In this document: positions 1-8,951 of the stretch, piece after piece
How the letters are laid out: every line of letters begins with the position of its first letter
Numbering within the stretch: position 1 is the stretch's first letter
From: Actinomycetota bacterium
GTDB taxonomy: Bacteria > Actinomycetota > Actinomycetes > S36-B12 > UBA5976
Reading direction: 5' to 3'
Length of the DNA stretch: 64,000 nt
NCBI GenBank assembly: GCA_009923495.1
Contig: RFTJ01000001.1
Coordinates: 138,879-202,878, forward strand
Made by a program: the position numbers and the translations under genes
The notes under the pieces: model-generated
The model's input: only the letters and a program-made list of their open reading frames with translations
Database searches by the model: none
Told to the model about the DNA's origin: nothing

Positions 1-603
1 GTGAATTGTTTCAAGTGTGTTTTTAACCGCCTCTGGATCTGCACCTACGGTCATTGCCAAAGGGTCGATTACTAAGTTTTCCAGTGAGATTCCAGCTTTC
101 TCTACTGCGACAACAATCTTGTCAACAATCAGCATGCGTTCAGGCGCAGTCATTGGGATACCGGTCTCATCATTTGGTAGCGCAATTATCGCCGCATCAT
201 ATTTTTTAACTAATGGCAAAATCGCTTCCATCCGGTCATCCTCACCGGTCATCGAATTGATAAGTGCCTTACCTTCATAAACTGCCAGGCCAGCCTCAAG
301 GGCTTCAACAACAGATGAATCAATGCAGACCGGTAAATCAGTAAGAGTTTGAACTAGTTTTATTGCCTTAGCCAGAAGCTCGGGTTCATCGGTAAGTGGA
401 ACTCCCATGTTGACATCAAGCATGTCTGCACCGCCGGCAACCTGGTCAGCAACATCAATTTCTATAGTTGAAAAATCGCCAGCGCGAAGTTTTTCCTGAA
501 ATATTTTTCGGCCCGTGGGATTGATGCGCTCACCGATGATGACAAATGGCAAGTCGCCACCCATCGTGATTTCTTTGGTTGCAGAACTCAATAATGTATG
601 CAT
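1..603 (-). CDS. Methyltetrahydrofolate:corrinoid methyltransferase-like protein (3'-truncated by window edge)
   Basis: Only the first 201 residues are in the window. They form the start of a pterin-binding (dihydropteroate synthase-like) TIM barrel. The motif IGERINPTGR lies near residue 22, followed by DMLDVNMG and CIDSS, as in the methyl-THF-binding domains of MetH, AcsE and MtgA. The family moves a methyl group between a cobalamin-bound corrinoid protein and tetrahydrofolate. The ATG is 21 bases after the stop of the B12-binding protein on the same strand, so the two form an operon that continues beyond the left edge. MetH itself is unlikely, because the corrinoid protein is a separate gene. 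The methyl donor is unknown; an MttB-type substrate methyltransferase would be expected nearby but is not visible. Confidence 0.85.
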   Translation of the reverse strand, partial: MHTLLSSATKEITMGGDLPFVIIGERINPTGRKIFQEKLRAGDFSTIEIDVADQVAGGADMLDVNMGVPLTDEPELLAKAIKLVQTLTDLPVCIDSSVVEALEAGLAVYEGKALINSMTGEDDRMEAILPLVKKYDAAIIALPNDETGIPMTAPERMLIVDKIVVAVEKAGISLENLVIDPLAMTVGADPEAVKNTLETIH

Positions 604-624
604 TCAATACCCCTTATGTTGCAG

Positions 625-1272
625 TTAGGCACGTTTTGCCGCGATTAGCGATTTTGCAACTCGAACCGCAGTTGACGCATCTGCCGCATATCCGTCAGCG
701 CCCACCACATCAGCGTACTCCTGCGTAACTGGAGCTCCGCCAACAAGCACGATTAGGTCATCACGTAATCCAGCCTTGGTCAGTTCTTCGATATTTACTT
801 TGAACATCGGCATGGTTGTGGTTAAGAATGCTGACATGCCAACAATGTCAGGCTTATGTTCTTGGACAGCCGCAACAAATTTCTCCGGAGATACTTGGAC
901 CCCTAAGTCAATTACATTAAATCCAGCGCCTTCGAGCATGATGTTGACTAAGTTTTTTCCGATGTCGTGAACATCGCCTTTGACAGTTCCCATCACAAAA
1001 GTGCCAATTGTCTCTGCACCGGTGTCAGCAAGCAGTGGTCGAAGTACCTCCAGTGCGCCATTCATTGCCCGACCGGCAATAAGCATCTCAGGCACAAAGT
1101 AATCTCCGCGCTCAAATCGCGCACCAACTTCTTCAAGTGCAGGAATTAGGGCTTCAAAGAGTAAGGTTTCTGGGGTCATACCCTCTGCTAAGCCCTGATT
1201 GGTCAATTCAAGAACTCTTGGGGCATTGCCGGCCATCGTCTCTTCGTACATTTCTTTCAAAATGTCGGTCAC
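625..1272 (-). CDS. Corrinoid (B12-binding) methyl-carrier protein
   Basis: This is a 215-residue cytosolic cobalamin carrier of the MtgC/MtbC/MttC type. Residues 1-85 form the helical cap domain. Residues 86-215 form the Rossmann-like B12 domain with the cobalt-ligand motif GDVHDIG (His about 102), then GMSAF and LVGGAP. The protein shuttles methyl groups between a substrate methyltransferase and the pterin-binding methyltransferase encoded just downstream. I chose the GTG at 1272 because GGAG lies 6 bases upstream and the family begins at this point. An upstream in-frame GTG at 1323 would add 17 unconserved residues. The gene is divergent from folD. The substrate (methylamine, betaine, methoxy compound) cannot be told from sequence. 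Confidence 0.88.
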   Translation of the reverse strand: MTDILKEMYEETMAGNAPRVLELTNQGLAEGMTPETLLFEALIPALEEVGARFERGDYFVPEMLIAGRAMNGALEVLRPLLADTGAETIGTFVMGTVKGDVHDIGKNLVNIMLEGAGFNVIDLGVQVSPEKFVAAVQEHKPDIVGMSAFLTTTMPMFKVNIEELTKAGLRDDLIVLVGGAPVTQEYADVVGADGYAADASTAVRVAKSLIAAKRA

Positions 1273-1473
1273 TACACACTCCGAAAAGTCAATTGATGCA
1301 AAAGGTGAATTGCCTTGAAACACTGGTTTCAGAGTTCAGTTTAGTAACAACCGAATTAAAGAGCCAATGTGCCCGCCAGCTGATGAACAGGTTTTGGCCA
1401 AAGGCGACTAAGTGTGACTGGGCTAGGTGACATGTGGCATTGTTAGTTAGGTGCGTTACCTGAAAGGTTCCAA

Positions 1474-2328
1474 ATGAGCGCTGTAATTCTCGATGGCAAG
1501 GCTACCGCAGCAGTAGTCAGAAGTCAGTTGCAGCAGCGAGTCGCACGCCTGAATTCACTTGGAGTGCAGCCCGGACTTGGCACCATTTTGGTTGGTGACG
1601 ATCCAGGCTCTCATGCATACGTTGGTGGCAAACATAAAGACTGTGCAGAAGTAGGGATTAAATCAATCCGAATAGATTTACCAGCATCTGCAACTCAAAC
1701 AGACGTCCTAGATGCAATCTCGCAGTTGAACACAGACCCGAGCTGTACTGGCTACATCGTGCAACTTCCGCTGCCAAAAGGGCTTGATGCAAATGGTGCA
1801 TTGACTTCAATGTCGCCTGAGAAGGATGCAGATGGGCTCCATCCAACGAATCTTGGTCGACTCGTGCTTGGGGAGCCAGCGCCACTTCCTTGCACACCGC
1901 GAGGAATTGTTGAACTGCTTCGCGCTTACAACGTGCCACTTGATGGAGCTGAAGTCGTAATTGTTGGTCGAGGTGTAACTGTTGGACGCCCACTTGGCTT
2001 ACTGTTGACTCGCAGAACGGAAAATGCGACGGTAACTTTGTGTCACACGGGGACTAAAGATCTGACTTACCACCTACGGCAGGCCGACATCGTAGTGGCA
2101 GCGGCTGGTGTACCGCATTTCATTACTGCCGAAATGGTTAAACCTGGCGCTGCTCTTTTAGATGTCGGAATTACTCGCACCGAAGCGGGACTACTTGGCG
2201 ACATACATCCAAGCGCTGCTCAAGTTGCTGGCTACTTTGCACCGATGCCTGGTGGAACAGGTCCAATGACTCGGGCGATGCTACTTGCAAATGTAGTAGA
2301 TGCTGCCGAAAAGCAGGCAAACATCTGA
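1474..2328 (+). CDS. folD: Bifunctional methylene-THF dehydrogenase / methenyl-THF cyclohydrolase
   Basis: FolD interconverts 5,10-methylene-, 5,10-methenyl- and 10-formyl-tetrahydrofolate using NADP+. The 284-residue protein has the usual length. It carries the substrate-binding YVGGK (Tyr49, Lys53), the QLPLPKGLD stretch, the nucleotide-binding GRGVTVGRP and the C-terminal [10 protein letters not shown] signature. GRG in place of GRS is common in actinobacterial FolD. The start ATG has AAAGG about 7 bases upstream. It is divergent from the corrinoid methyl-transfer genes, which fits a role in oxidising or distributing methyl units from that pathway, as well as housekeeping purine and formyl-Met supply. 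Confidence 0.97.
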   Translation: MSAVILDGKATAAVVRSQLQQRVARLNSLGVQPGLGTILVGDDPGSHAYVGGKHKDCAEVGIKSIRIDLPASATQTDVLDAISQLNTDPSCTGYIVQLPLPKGLDANGALTSMSPEKDADGLHPTNLGRLVLGEPAPLPCTPRGIVELLRAYNVPLDGAEVVIVGRGVTVGRPLGLLLTRRTENATVTLCHTGTKDLTYHLRQADIVVAAAGVPHFITAEMVKPGAALLDVGITRTEAGLLGDIHPSAAQVAGYFAPMPGGTGPMTRAMLLANVVDAAEKQANI

Positions 2329-2369
2329 TACTGCGGAATAAATAGTTCTGTACCAGACTTGTAACTGTT

Positions 2370-2921
2370 ATGAGTTCAAAAGTACTAGTCCTTGTCAGTC
2401 ACCCCAGCCTTGAAGAATCTCGAATCAACGACGCATTCGTCAGATCACTAGAAGAAAACCCATTAGTAACTGTTCGTCACATTGATCAACTCATTCCAGC
2501 TGGGCTAAGTAGTTTTGATGTAACGATGGAACAGGAAATTATTGATGCTCATGATGCAGTCGTGTTCCAGTTTCCTTGGTTTTGGTACTCACCGCCGGCA
2601 AGTCTAAAGAAGTATTTGGATGAAATTCTGACTCCAGGTTGGGCCTATAGAGGTGGTAATGCACTAGCCGACAAGCCAGTTATGGTGGCAATCAGTACAG
2701 GTGGACCTGCAGATGCTTATCGACCTGAGGGAAGTAACAAATTCACGATGGAAGACTTCCTAGCTCCGCTTATCGCTACAGCAAATATGACAAAAATGAA
2801 ATGGCAAAAACCTTTTGTTATTCATAGCTCGCGCACCTTGTCGGATGATGAACTTACTCAAGCCACTCAGGATTACTTGGGTCGGATTGTGGAATTAACG
2901 CCTGAGGCAATTTCGGCTTAA
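2370..2921 (+). CDS. NAD(P)H oxidoreductase, flavodoxin-like fold (KefF/MdaB/YwrO-like)
   Basis: This 183-residue protein has the Flavodoxin_2 fold. It has an N-terminal beta strand and FMN phosphate-binding region (VLVLVSHPSLEESRIN), the QFPWFWYSPPASLKKYLDE motif at about residues 67-86 and the ISTGGP loop near residue 110. These are hallmarks of quinone or general NAD(P)H reductases that use FMN/FAD. It probably carries out two-electron reduction of quinones or electrophiles in the cytosol; the true substrate is unknown. It lies 41 bases after folD on the same strand. Its stop codon abuts the ppc stop on the other strand with no gap. Confidence 0.85.
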   Translation: MSSKVLVLVSHPSLEESRINDAFVRSLEENPLVTVRHIDQLIPAGLSSFDVTMEQEIIDAHDAVVFQFPWFWYSPPASLKKYLDEILTPGWAYRGGNALADKPVMVAISTGGPADAYRPEGSNKFTMEDFLAPLIATANMTKMKWQKPFVIHSSRTLSDDELTQATQDYLGRIVELTPEAISA

Positions 2922-5633
2922 TCAGCCAGTGTTTCTAAGGCCGGTGGCTATGCCATTTACTGTCACACTCAATGCACGTCTAAGTGCTGCATCAGGCTCT
3001 TGACCTGAAGCCCTCACTTCGCGGACCCGCTGCAAGAAACTTACCTGTAAGTAATGCAGTGGCAGTAGGTACTTATCGCGAATCTCTAGTGTTCGGGCAA
3101 GTGAAACATTGTTTTCTAAGGCTGTGCTCTCACCCGTCAATTTAAGTACTTCTCGCTTCGTTAACTCAAATTCTGCTTTGATTACCTCAAACAGGTGCTG
3201 CAAATCTGCAGGTACTAATTCCCTGACGTAACTGGCTGCAACTTCCATGTCTGTCTTAGCAAGTGTCATCTCGACATTAGAGATGAAGTTAGAGAAGAAG
3301 TTCCAGTCCTTTAACATCTGGTTTAACTCATCGCCAAATCCAGCTTCTCGAGCAGCCGCCAGACCACTACCCACCCCAAACCAACCGGGGACGATTTGTC
3401 GAGACTGTGTCCAGCCAAATACCCAAGGAATTGCCCTTAGTCCAGAAATTCCAGATGAAGTGTCTGGGCGTCGAGCAGGCCGAGAGCCCATGTGCACATC
3501 AGCCAACTCGCCAACTGGTGTAGATGATGCGAAATATGCCGGTAGATCAGCATGCTGAACTAAGGCACGATATTTTTCCAATGCGGTTCCTGACGCAAGG
3601 TCCATGACTTCATCCCACTTAACCAACTTTTCAGCTGGAACTTTTGAAGATTTATGCAGGACAGATGCTTCTAGGGCTGCCGCCAAGGTCAAGGCTAGGT
3701 TTTCGCGGGCAAGCGGCGGCAGCAAGTACTTATCGGAAATTACTTCCCCTTGCTCCGTAAGTTTGATTTCACCATCAAGTACACCCCAAGGCTGGGCCAT
3801 GATCGCTTCAAAGGTTGGACCACCGCCACGGCCAACTGTCCCGCCACGGCCATGGAAGAGTCTAAGTCGTACGCCATACTTGTTCGCTACATCGCGCAGT
3901 CTTCGCTGGGCCAAATGAATCTGCCACTGCGAAGTCAGGATTCCAGCATCTTTGTTCGAATCCGAGTAACCGAGCATAACTTCTTGCACATCGCCACGAA
4001 GTCGGACCAATTCGCGGTAAGCAGGAGTACTCAGCAGATCTTCTAAGATTTGATCAGCAGCTGTTAATTCGGCAACCGTTTCCAGAAGTGGAACAAAATC
4101 GACACGAACAACTTCATTTGCCAGATCAACAAGTCCCGCTTCACGACCAACAATTACTGCGGCCAACAAATCGTGTGCTCCTCGTGTCATGGAAACAATT
4201 GCGGTTTGGCAGACTTCATGGCCAAAACGGTTCTGGCCTTCAAAAATTTCCCGGTATGCAGATAACGCAGTCTTAGCCTCATCAACCAAAACCACAGCGC
4301 CATTCGAAAGTACTCGATATTGCGCTAGCTCATTGCGCAGAAATTCTAATTGTTGGTCCGGAGTTAGCTCACGATAATTCGCATCTGGCTCTACCAACTG
4401 AGCGACTGCTTCCTGGTACTTTTCAGAATGCTCTCGAACATCTAGTCCGGCCAAATGTAAACCAATCGCACTAGCGGTTGAGATTGCACGGTCTAGAACG
4501 CGAAGCGCAACTTCCTCAGTGCCAAGCGAAAGTAAGGATTGGCGCACGGCTGATAAATCAGCAATGAACTCAACCGTCTCGCCATAAACGCTTTCATCAG
4601 GCACCTCATCATCTGACAAAGCGGCTTGGGTGTTCATCAATTTCTGTCGAATGGCAATTAGCGACAGGCGCCAAGGCTCTTCGGCGTTCATTCGAACATA
4701 GCGGGAATCTAGGCCAGCCAGATCCGGAACGATTTGCGTCAAAAATTCTTCAACATGAGCTTCATCACCTGCCACTGTGCGACTAATTGACAAGTCTTCA
4801 ATCACACGATCCAGCACTGGAATTAAGTTGCTGACGGCATGCGAACGATGCATTTCAAAAACACTCCTAGTCACCTGCGCGGTAACGAATGGATTGCCAT
4901 CACGGTCACCACCGATCCAGGAGCCCATAGTTAGTGGAGTTGATGTCACGGGCATACTTACGCCAAGTTGTTCTAAGGCGCCTTCCAAGTCCTCAAGTAC
5001 GTGGCCAAGTGGACCACGTGCAATCTCGTCTAGATAATAAAGTGCATTTCGCGCCTCATCCAAAACTTCTGGACGCTGCAACCGCAGTTCGTCAGTTTGG
5101 TAAAGCAGGTCTACCAATTCACCTAACCGATCACGCAAACGTGGGTGTCCGGGCGAATATAAAAAGTCAGCAATTCGACGTAACTTTGTTAGGACACTAC
5201 GACGGGCCGCTTCTGTTGGATGGGCGGTGAAAACCGGACGAACATTTAGGCGGCTAACTATTTCGGCAACTTCATCCGTTGGGATTCCAGCTGAGGAGAT
5301 GTTCGACGCAGTTCGCGCCAGTACTCCGCCACTTAACTTACGATCCTGGGCCAACGCGCGACCGCGGTGAACTTGCTCAGCAATATTTGCCAAGTTGAAG
5401 TAGGTGGAAAATGCCCGGGCCAGGTCAATTGCCGTGGCTAAGTCAATATCCGAGAGCTGGTCAGCGACTTGGTGGGCATCAACCCGAGAAGCTTTACGAA
5501 CTCGCTCAACTAAATCAAGCAGTTCCTGACCCTTGTGTCTAGTAATAGTCTCGCCGAGCAATTCGCCAAGTAGGCGGATGTCGGAACGGAGGGCGGCATC
5601 GTCAACTACCGTCCCGGCGGCGTTGATAGGCAT
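2922..5633 (-). CDS. ppc: Phosphoenolpyruvate carboxylase
   Basis: Ppc fixes bicarbonate onto PEP to make oxaloacetate, an anaplerotic reaction. The 903-residue protein has the usual bacterial length. The catalytic FTAHPTEAARR places His at residue 138, the E. coli number. It also has GGDRDGNP, GYSDSNKDAG, the glycine-rich FHGRGGTVGRGGGP loop, QGEVISDKY and a C terminus ending NGIATGLRNTG. I chose the ATG at 5633 because AAGG lies just upstream and the family begins there. An in-frame extension to 5693 is possible but unconserved. It is convergent with the oxidoreductase and divergent from tRNA-Lys. In a rhodopsin-bearing heterotroph it may support dark or light-aided CO2 replenishment (inference). 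Confidence 0.97.
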   Translation of the reverse strand: MPINAAGTVVDDAALRSDIRLLGELLGETITRHKGQELLDLVERVRKASRVDAHQVADQLSDIDLATAIDLARAFSTYFNLANIAEQVHRGRALAQDRKLSGGVLARTASNISSAGIPTDEVAEIVSRLNVRPVFTAHPTEAARRSVLTKLRRIADFLYSPGHPRLRDRLGELVDLLYQTDELRLQRPEVLDEARNALYYLDEIARGPLGHVLEDLEGALEQLGVSMPVTSTPLTMGSWIGGDRDGNPFVTAQVTRSVFEMHRSHAVSNLIPVLDRVIEDLSISRTVAGDEAHVEEFLTQIVPDLAGLDSRYVRMNAEEPWRLSLIAIRQKLMNTQAALSDDEVPDESVYGETVEFIADLSAVRQSLLSLGTEEVALRVLDRAISTASAIGLHLAGLDVREHSEKYQEAVAQLVEPDANYRELTPDQQLEFLRNELAQYRVLSNGAVVLVDEAKTALSAYREIFEGQNRFGHEVCQTAIVSMTRGAHDLLAAVIVGREAGLVDLANEVVRVDFVPLLETVAELTAADQILEDLLSTPAYRELVRLRGDVQEVMLGYSDSNKDAGILTSQWQIHLAQRRLRDVANKYGVRLRLFHGRGGTVGRGGGPTFEAIMAQPWGVLDGEIKLTEQGEVISDKYLLPPLARENLALTLAAALEASVLHKSSKVPAEKLVKWDEVMDLASGTALEKYRALVQHADLPAYFASSTPVGELADVHMGSRPARRPDTSSGISGLRAIPWVFGWTQSRQIVPGWFGVGSGLAAAREAGFGDELNQMLKDWNFFSNFISNVEMTLAKTDMEVAASYVRELVPADLQHLFEVIKAEFELTKREVLKLTGESTALENNVSLARTLEIRDKYLLPLHYLQVSFLQRVREVRASGQEPDAALRRALSVTVNGIATGLRNTG

Positions 5634-5678
5634 GGTCCTTAGCCTACCGAACGAAAGTAACCGCTGGCTAAGCCCGCA

Positions 5679-5706
5679 TTTCACTCGGAGCACATTTGCT
5701 GATAAT
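5679..5706 (+). promoter_or_regulatory. Candidate promoter of tRNA-Lys
   Basis: TTTCAC (5679-5684) and GATAAT (5701-5706) are separated by 16 bases. The -10-like box ends 11 bases before the mature tRNA start. The -35 box is weak, so this is a tentative call from spacing and position only. Confidence 0.35.
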
Positions 5707-5717
5707 CTGGCAACCGA

Positions 5718-5790
<73 letters not shown>

Positions 5791-5818
5791 CTTTTGGGAT
5801 CAGGCCAAGTTTCGAATT

Positions 5819-6991
5819 TTATTCTTCGTCAACGATTTCGAATTCTTCAATTTCAGCTTCAGTGATTGTGATTTCCCGCACAACTTGCGTTATTTCTATG
5901 GGGTTCTCCGGAGTTGGACCTTGCACATCCAAAGCTCGAATCTTCTTGGCACTGCGCAGTGCTGTGTGTTGTGCAACTTTGGTCAAATCTTCATAGGACT
6001 TGTTTATCCGTTCGATGTTCTTGCCAACCTCATTAATTTTCACGTACAGCTTCGTAATGTCCTGCAAGAACTTCTCGGCCAAGTCGTGAATTTCTGTAGC
6101 GTTTTTCGCAACTTTTTCGCGACCGAAAAGATATCCAACTGTGCGAAGCAATGCCATCATGTTGGTTGGTGTCGCTATAGTTACTTTCATTTTGAAGGCG
6201 TAGTCAAGCAAAGTGCTATCGATTCGAAGTGCATCGGCAAGGATAGATTCGATGGGCGCAAACAAGATTACAAAGTCTGGCGATGTTCCTTGTTGCTGAT
6301 ATTCACGATCAGACAGCGTCTTGATGTGGTCTTTTAGTTTTTTGGCATGATCCTTGAGCAATGCTTCTCGCTGTGTCTCATCTTCAACAGCGTACGCTTG
6401 ATAAAAACTTTCAAAGGGAAACTTTGAGTCAATGTAGAGAACGCTCGCGCCAGGCATCTCGATGGTTACATCGGGGCGTCCATTGCCTTCGCCTGTAGTT
6501 GCCCTCTGCACTTGATAATGTTCGCCTTCAATTAAACCCGCACTTTCCAGCAATTTTTCTAACTGGGCTTCGCCAAACTTTCCGCGAGCTTGAGAACTAT
6601 TTAGTACTCGAGCGATGCTTGTCGTTTGGGCAACTAGTTCGGTACTACTTTCATTCATGGCACGGATCTGAGTTCGCAATCCTTCTTCAGCCGCAGCCCG
6701 GCGCCGATCTGCATCTGCTGCAGATCTGGTAATGGCGGCAATTCCATCCTTAAGAGCTGCTAGTTCCGTCTGTAACTTAATGGTTTCATTAGCATTGCTA
6801 CGCTCAGCGCTGAGTTGAGAATTCAACTGCTCTACTTGAGCCTGTGTCGAAATAAGTTGTGCTTGCAGGAGTGTGACGTCCCCAGAGACCGTACCTTCGG
6901 TTACCTTTCGGCCACGACCAATAATGAACCCGAGACCCACGCCGACAAAGAGGGCAATAAATACATAGATAAAGGCAGATGAATTTGTCAT
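5819..6991 (-). CDS. rmuC: RmuC-family DNA recombination/nuclease-fold protein
   Basis: RmuC proteins limit rearrangements at inverted repeats and carry a PD-(D/E)XK-like nuclease core. The 390 residues show an N-terminal membrane anchor (about residues 6-25), then a long coiled coil to about residue 125. The conserved core has RGKFGEAQLEKLLE, PDVTIEMPG and the IDSKFPFE strand, with ATPTNMMALLRTV further on. The C terminus is acidic. The start ATG lies 114 bases from the divergently transcribed secreted nuclease, and the shared upstream region contains a perfect 10-base inverted repeat. The exact biochemical activity is not established for the family. Confidence 0.92.
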   Translation of the reverse strand: MTNSSAFIYVFIALFVGVGLGFIIGRGRKVTEGTVSGDVTLLQAQLISTQAQVEQLNSQLSAERSNANETIKLQTELAALKDGIAAITRSAADADRRRAAAEEGLRTQIRAMNESSTELVAQTTSIARVLNSSQARGKFGEAQLEKLLESAGLIEGEHYQVQRATTGEGNGRPDVTIEMPGASVLYIDSKFPFESFYQAYAVEDETQREALLKDHAKKLKDHIKTLSDREYQQQGTSPDFVILFAPIESILADALRIDSTLLDYAFKMKVTIATPTNMMALLRTVGYLFGREKVAKNATEIHDLAEKFLQDITKLYVKINEVGKNIERINKSYEDLTKVAQHTALRSAKKIRALDVQGPTPENPIEITQVVREITITEAEIEEFEIVDEE

Positions 6992-7022
6992 GTCCCTATG
7001 TTGGCAGACAGAAGTGACAAAA

Positions 7023-7053
7023 CTCAGACTAATTTGCTCAGTTTTAGTCTGAG
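7023..7053. repeat. Perfect inverted repeat in the rmuC/nuclease divergent promoter region
   Basis: CTCAGACTAA (7023-7032) and its exact complement TTAGTCTGAG (7044-7053) flank an 11-base loop. A third CTCAG inside the loop allows an alternative GCTCAG/CTGAGC hairpin. It overlaps a possible -35 (TTGCTC, 7034-7039) placed 18 bases before TAGATA. A dimeric operator is more likely than a terminator, because both neighbouring genes begin, not end, here. Confidence 0.5.
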
Positions 7054-7105
7054 CAGATAGATACCCTTAACTTAGAAACGAATCTGTGAAAGTGATCGAT
7101 GTCCG

Positions 7106-7957
7106 ATGCCTGCAAAGTCCGTAGTCAGTTTGTCGCTAGCAGCTGCTCTGACCAGTTTTTTGCTCAGCCAACCAGTTCAGGCCACCACCACAACATCTGC
7201 ATCAGTCTTATTAAGCAAATTGAAGGTAACCAGAGAATATCAATCTGGCTACCAGCGAGAATATTTCAAACTTTGGGTTGATGCGGACCGGGATGGCTGT
7301 AACACTCGAAAAGAAGTTCTCCTGTCAGAGGCAAAAGTGCGACCTAGTGAAAATTCAAGTTGCACACTATTTGGGGGGCGCTGGAAGTCGCCGTATGACA
7401 ATCAAACATTTACTAATGCCAGAAGTTTGGACATAGATCACATGGTTCCTTTGTCTGAAGCCTGGCAATCAGGAGCCTACCGATGGGATGCAGACACTAG
7501 AGAGCGGTACGCTAACGACCTCGGATATTCTCGATCGTTGATTGCAGTATCAGCAGCCTCAAATAGATCTAAAAGTGATCAGGATCCATATCTTTGGATG
7601 CCACCTAATCACGCTTATTGGTGCCAGTACGTTGGGGATTGGATTGCAATCAAATATAGATGGGGCCTAACTATTGATTCCACTGAGAAGCGAGATCTAC
7701 AAAATAAGGTGCGAGCTTGTGGCGTGCGAAATCAAGTAGTCAAACCAGCACTAGCGGTTAGACACTTTGGATCGATACCAAAATCTGGCGGATCATCGAC
7801 TGGCGGCGGCTCAACGGGCGCAAGCTCGCACACTGATCCGCGCTTCAGTTCATGCAAGTTGGCCAAAGCTGCCGGCTACGGACCGTATCACCGAGGCAAA
7901 GATGTCGAGTATGCCTGGTATCGAGATGGTGATGGCGATGGCATTGCTTGCGAATAG
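7106..7957 (+). CDS. Secreted HNH (DUF1524-type) nuclease with C-terminal excalibur domain
   Basis: This 283-residue protein has a signal peptide (residues 1-26, cleavage after VQA). Its HNH/DUF1524 domain has the catalytic DIDHMVPLSEAW motif (Asp111-His112) and a downstream Asn153 in SAASNRSKSDQDP. After a Gly/Ser linker comes an excalibur domain (about 245-283) with Cys250, Cys282 and a calcium-binding DGDGDG loop. It probably degrades extracellular or envelope-associated DNA or RNA. The start codon lacks a strong ribosome-binding site. It is divergent from rmuC and ends exactly where the convergent lipoprotein gene ends. Thymidine kinase nearby suggests nucleic-acid scavenging; a defensive or competitive role is also possible. 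Confidence 0.85.
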   Translation: MPAKSVVSLSLAAALTSFLLSQPVQATTTTSASVLLSKLKVTREYQSGYQREYFKLWVDADRDGCNTRKEVLLSEAKVRPSENSSCTLFGGRWKSPYDNQTFTNARSLDIDHMVPLSEAWQSGAYRWDADTRERYANDLGYSRSLIAVSAASNRSKSDQDPYLWMPPNHAYWCQYVGDWIAIKYRWGLTIDSTEKRDLQNKVRACGVRNQVVKPALAVRHFGSIPKSGGSSTGGGSTGASSHTDPRFSSCKLAKAAGYGPYHRGKDVEYAWYRDGDGDGIACE

Positions 7958-8887
7958 CTAGCGAATAGAGAAATCCTTACTATCTTCCTGAGTTATTGAG
8001 CCATCCTTTGCCGAAATATCTTGAGCTGAAAAAAGGTAATCTCCACTTCGAAGTATGCCTAAAGAAACAGTCCACGCTCCCCGAATCGGACAGCCACCGG
8101 ATGCAAGCGTGCTTCCTTCGCGAATCATCTCGCCATCGCGGAATAGCTGCCAGTGCACGCCGGCCTCAAAGGTGCAGGCTGTTCCACGCATCACAACTGG
8201 GTTACTCATAATTTTTGCTACTTGATCGACCCATACAGGAGCTAGCACTTCGTAATGCAGTTCCCTAGAAAATGCTTTACGAGCATCAACATGACCAGCA
8301 AAACTCTCAAACTTTTTTCCACCTGAAGTGAAATTAACGAATTTGGTTGCCGGATGGTTTGCCGTGAGCGTCCAAACCAGCTGATCGATTGCTCGAAGTT
8401 CAGTTTCAGATCCTGCGTTGAGTGGAACGACAGATATGTCTACAGTCGCCTTTTCGCCCGTGTAGTTAATGTAATTAATTGTGGATCCATTGCCCCAGAG
8501 ATTAAAATAGTCACCATCGAGTGGTCGTTGTTTGTTCTTGACCAAAAATCTCAAGCTAGCAAGACCAGCATCATGACCAACAGGCATGTTTCTAAATTCT
8601 CGATAAAGGCGAAATCCCAATTCAGTTTTACCCACGTAATAAAGGGCAACCGCCTTTTGCAATGCTGAAGGCGTTGAGCTTGGTGAAGTAGTTTCAGAGC
8701 CGGAAGCGGTCGGACTTATTGATGGACTGGCGGTACTGCTTGGCCAGTTACTTGGACTTGGTGCAGGTGATAGTGACGGTGATTCAGTGGAATTCGGTCC
8801 CGGGTCAATGGCAACATGACAACTCACCAGACTCACTGGAAACGCCAAGACCAGAAACAGCCTGGCAAAGCGGCCAAAACGATTCAT
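7958..8887 (-). CDS. Lipoprotein with GerMN and Gmad2 domains
   Basis: This is a 309-residue predicted lipoprotein. The signal sequence ends in the lipobox LVSC (Cys23), then a Ser/Pro/Thr-rich spacer runs to about residue 75. The GerMN domain follows (about 78-200; ALYYVGK, LYREFR, DYFNLWG, DQLVWTLTA). A Gmad2 immunoglobulin-like domain comes last (about 220-309; VMRGTACTFEAGVHWQ, DGSITQEDSKDF). GerMN and Gmad2 occur in spore-germination proteins and, in non-sporulating Actinobacteria, in envelope lipoproteins such as LpqB. The ligand is unknown. The two Cys residues in the Gmad2 part may form a disulfide bond. Its stop codon directly abuts the stop of the secreted nuclease. Confidence 0.85.
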   Translation of the reverse strand: MNRFGRFARLFLVLAFPVSLVSCHVAIDPGPNSTESPSLSPAPSPSNWPSSTASPSISPTASGSETTSPSSTPSALQKAVALYYVGKTELGFRLYREFRNMPVGHDAGLASLRFLVKNKQRPLDGDYFNLWGNGSTINYINYTGEKATVDISVVPLNAGSETELRAIDQLVWTLTANHPATKFVNFTSGGKKFESFAGHVDARKAFSRELHYEVLAPVWVDQVAKIMSNPVVMRGTACTFEAGVHWQLFRDGEMIREGSTLASGGCPIRGAWTVSLGILRSGDYLFSAQDISAKDGSITQEDSKDFSIR

Positions 8888-8951
8888 GCTTTGACGGTAA
8901 CGAGCGAAACAAAGTTCTACACTAAATTCATCAAGTTATGAGGGGTGGCAC

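Noticed and set aside
1273-1473. Cobalamin or SAM riboswitch upstream of the corrinoid gene
   Set aside because: I looked for a B12 box (GCCACTG-like) and SAM-type cores in the 200-base divergent region and found none convincing.
7106-7957. HNH protein as a homing endonuclease or mobile element
   Set aside because: It has a signal peptide and a C-terminal excalibur domain and is not inside an intron, intein or next to a transposase.
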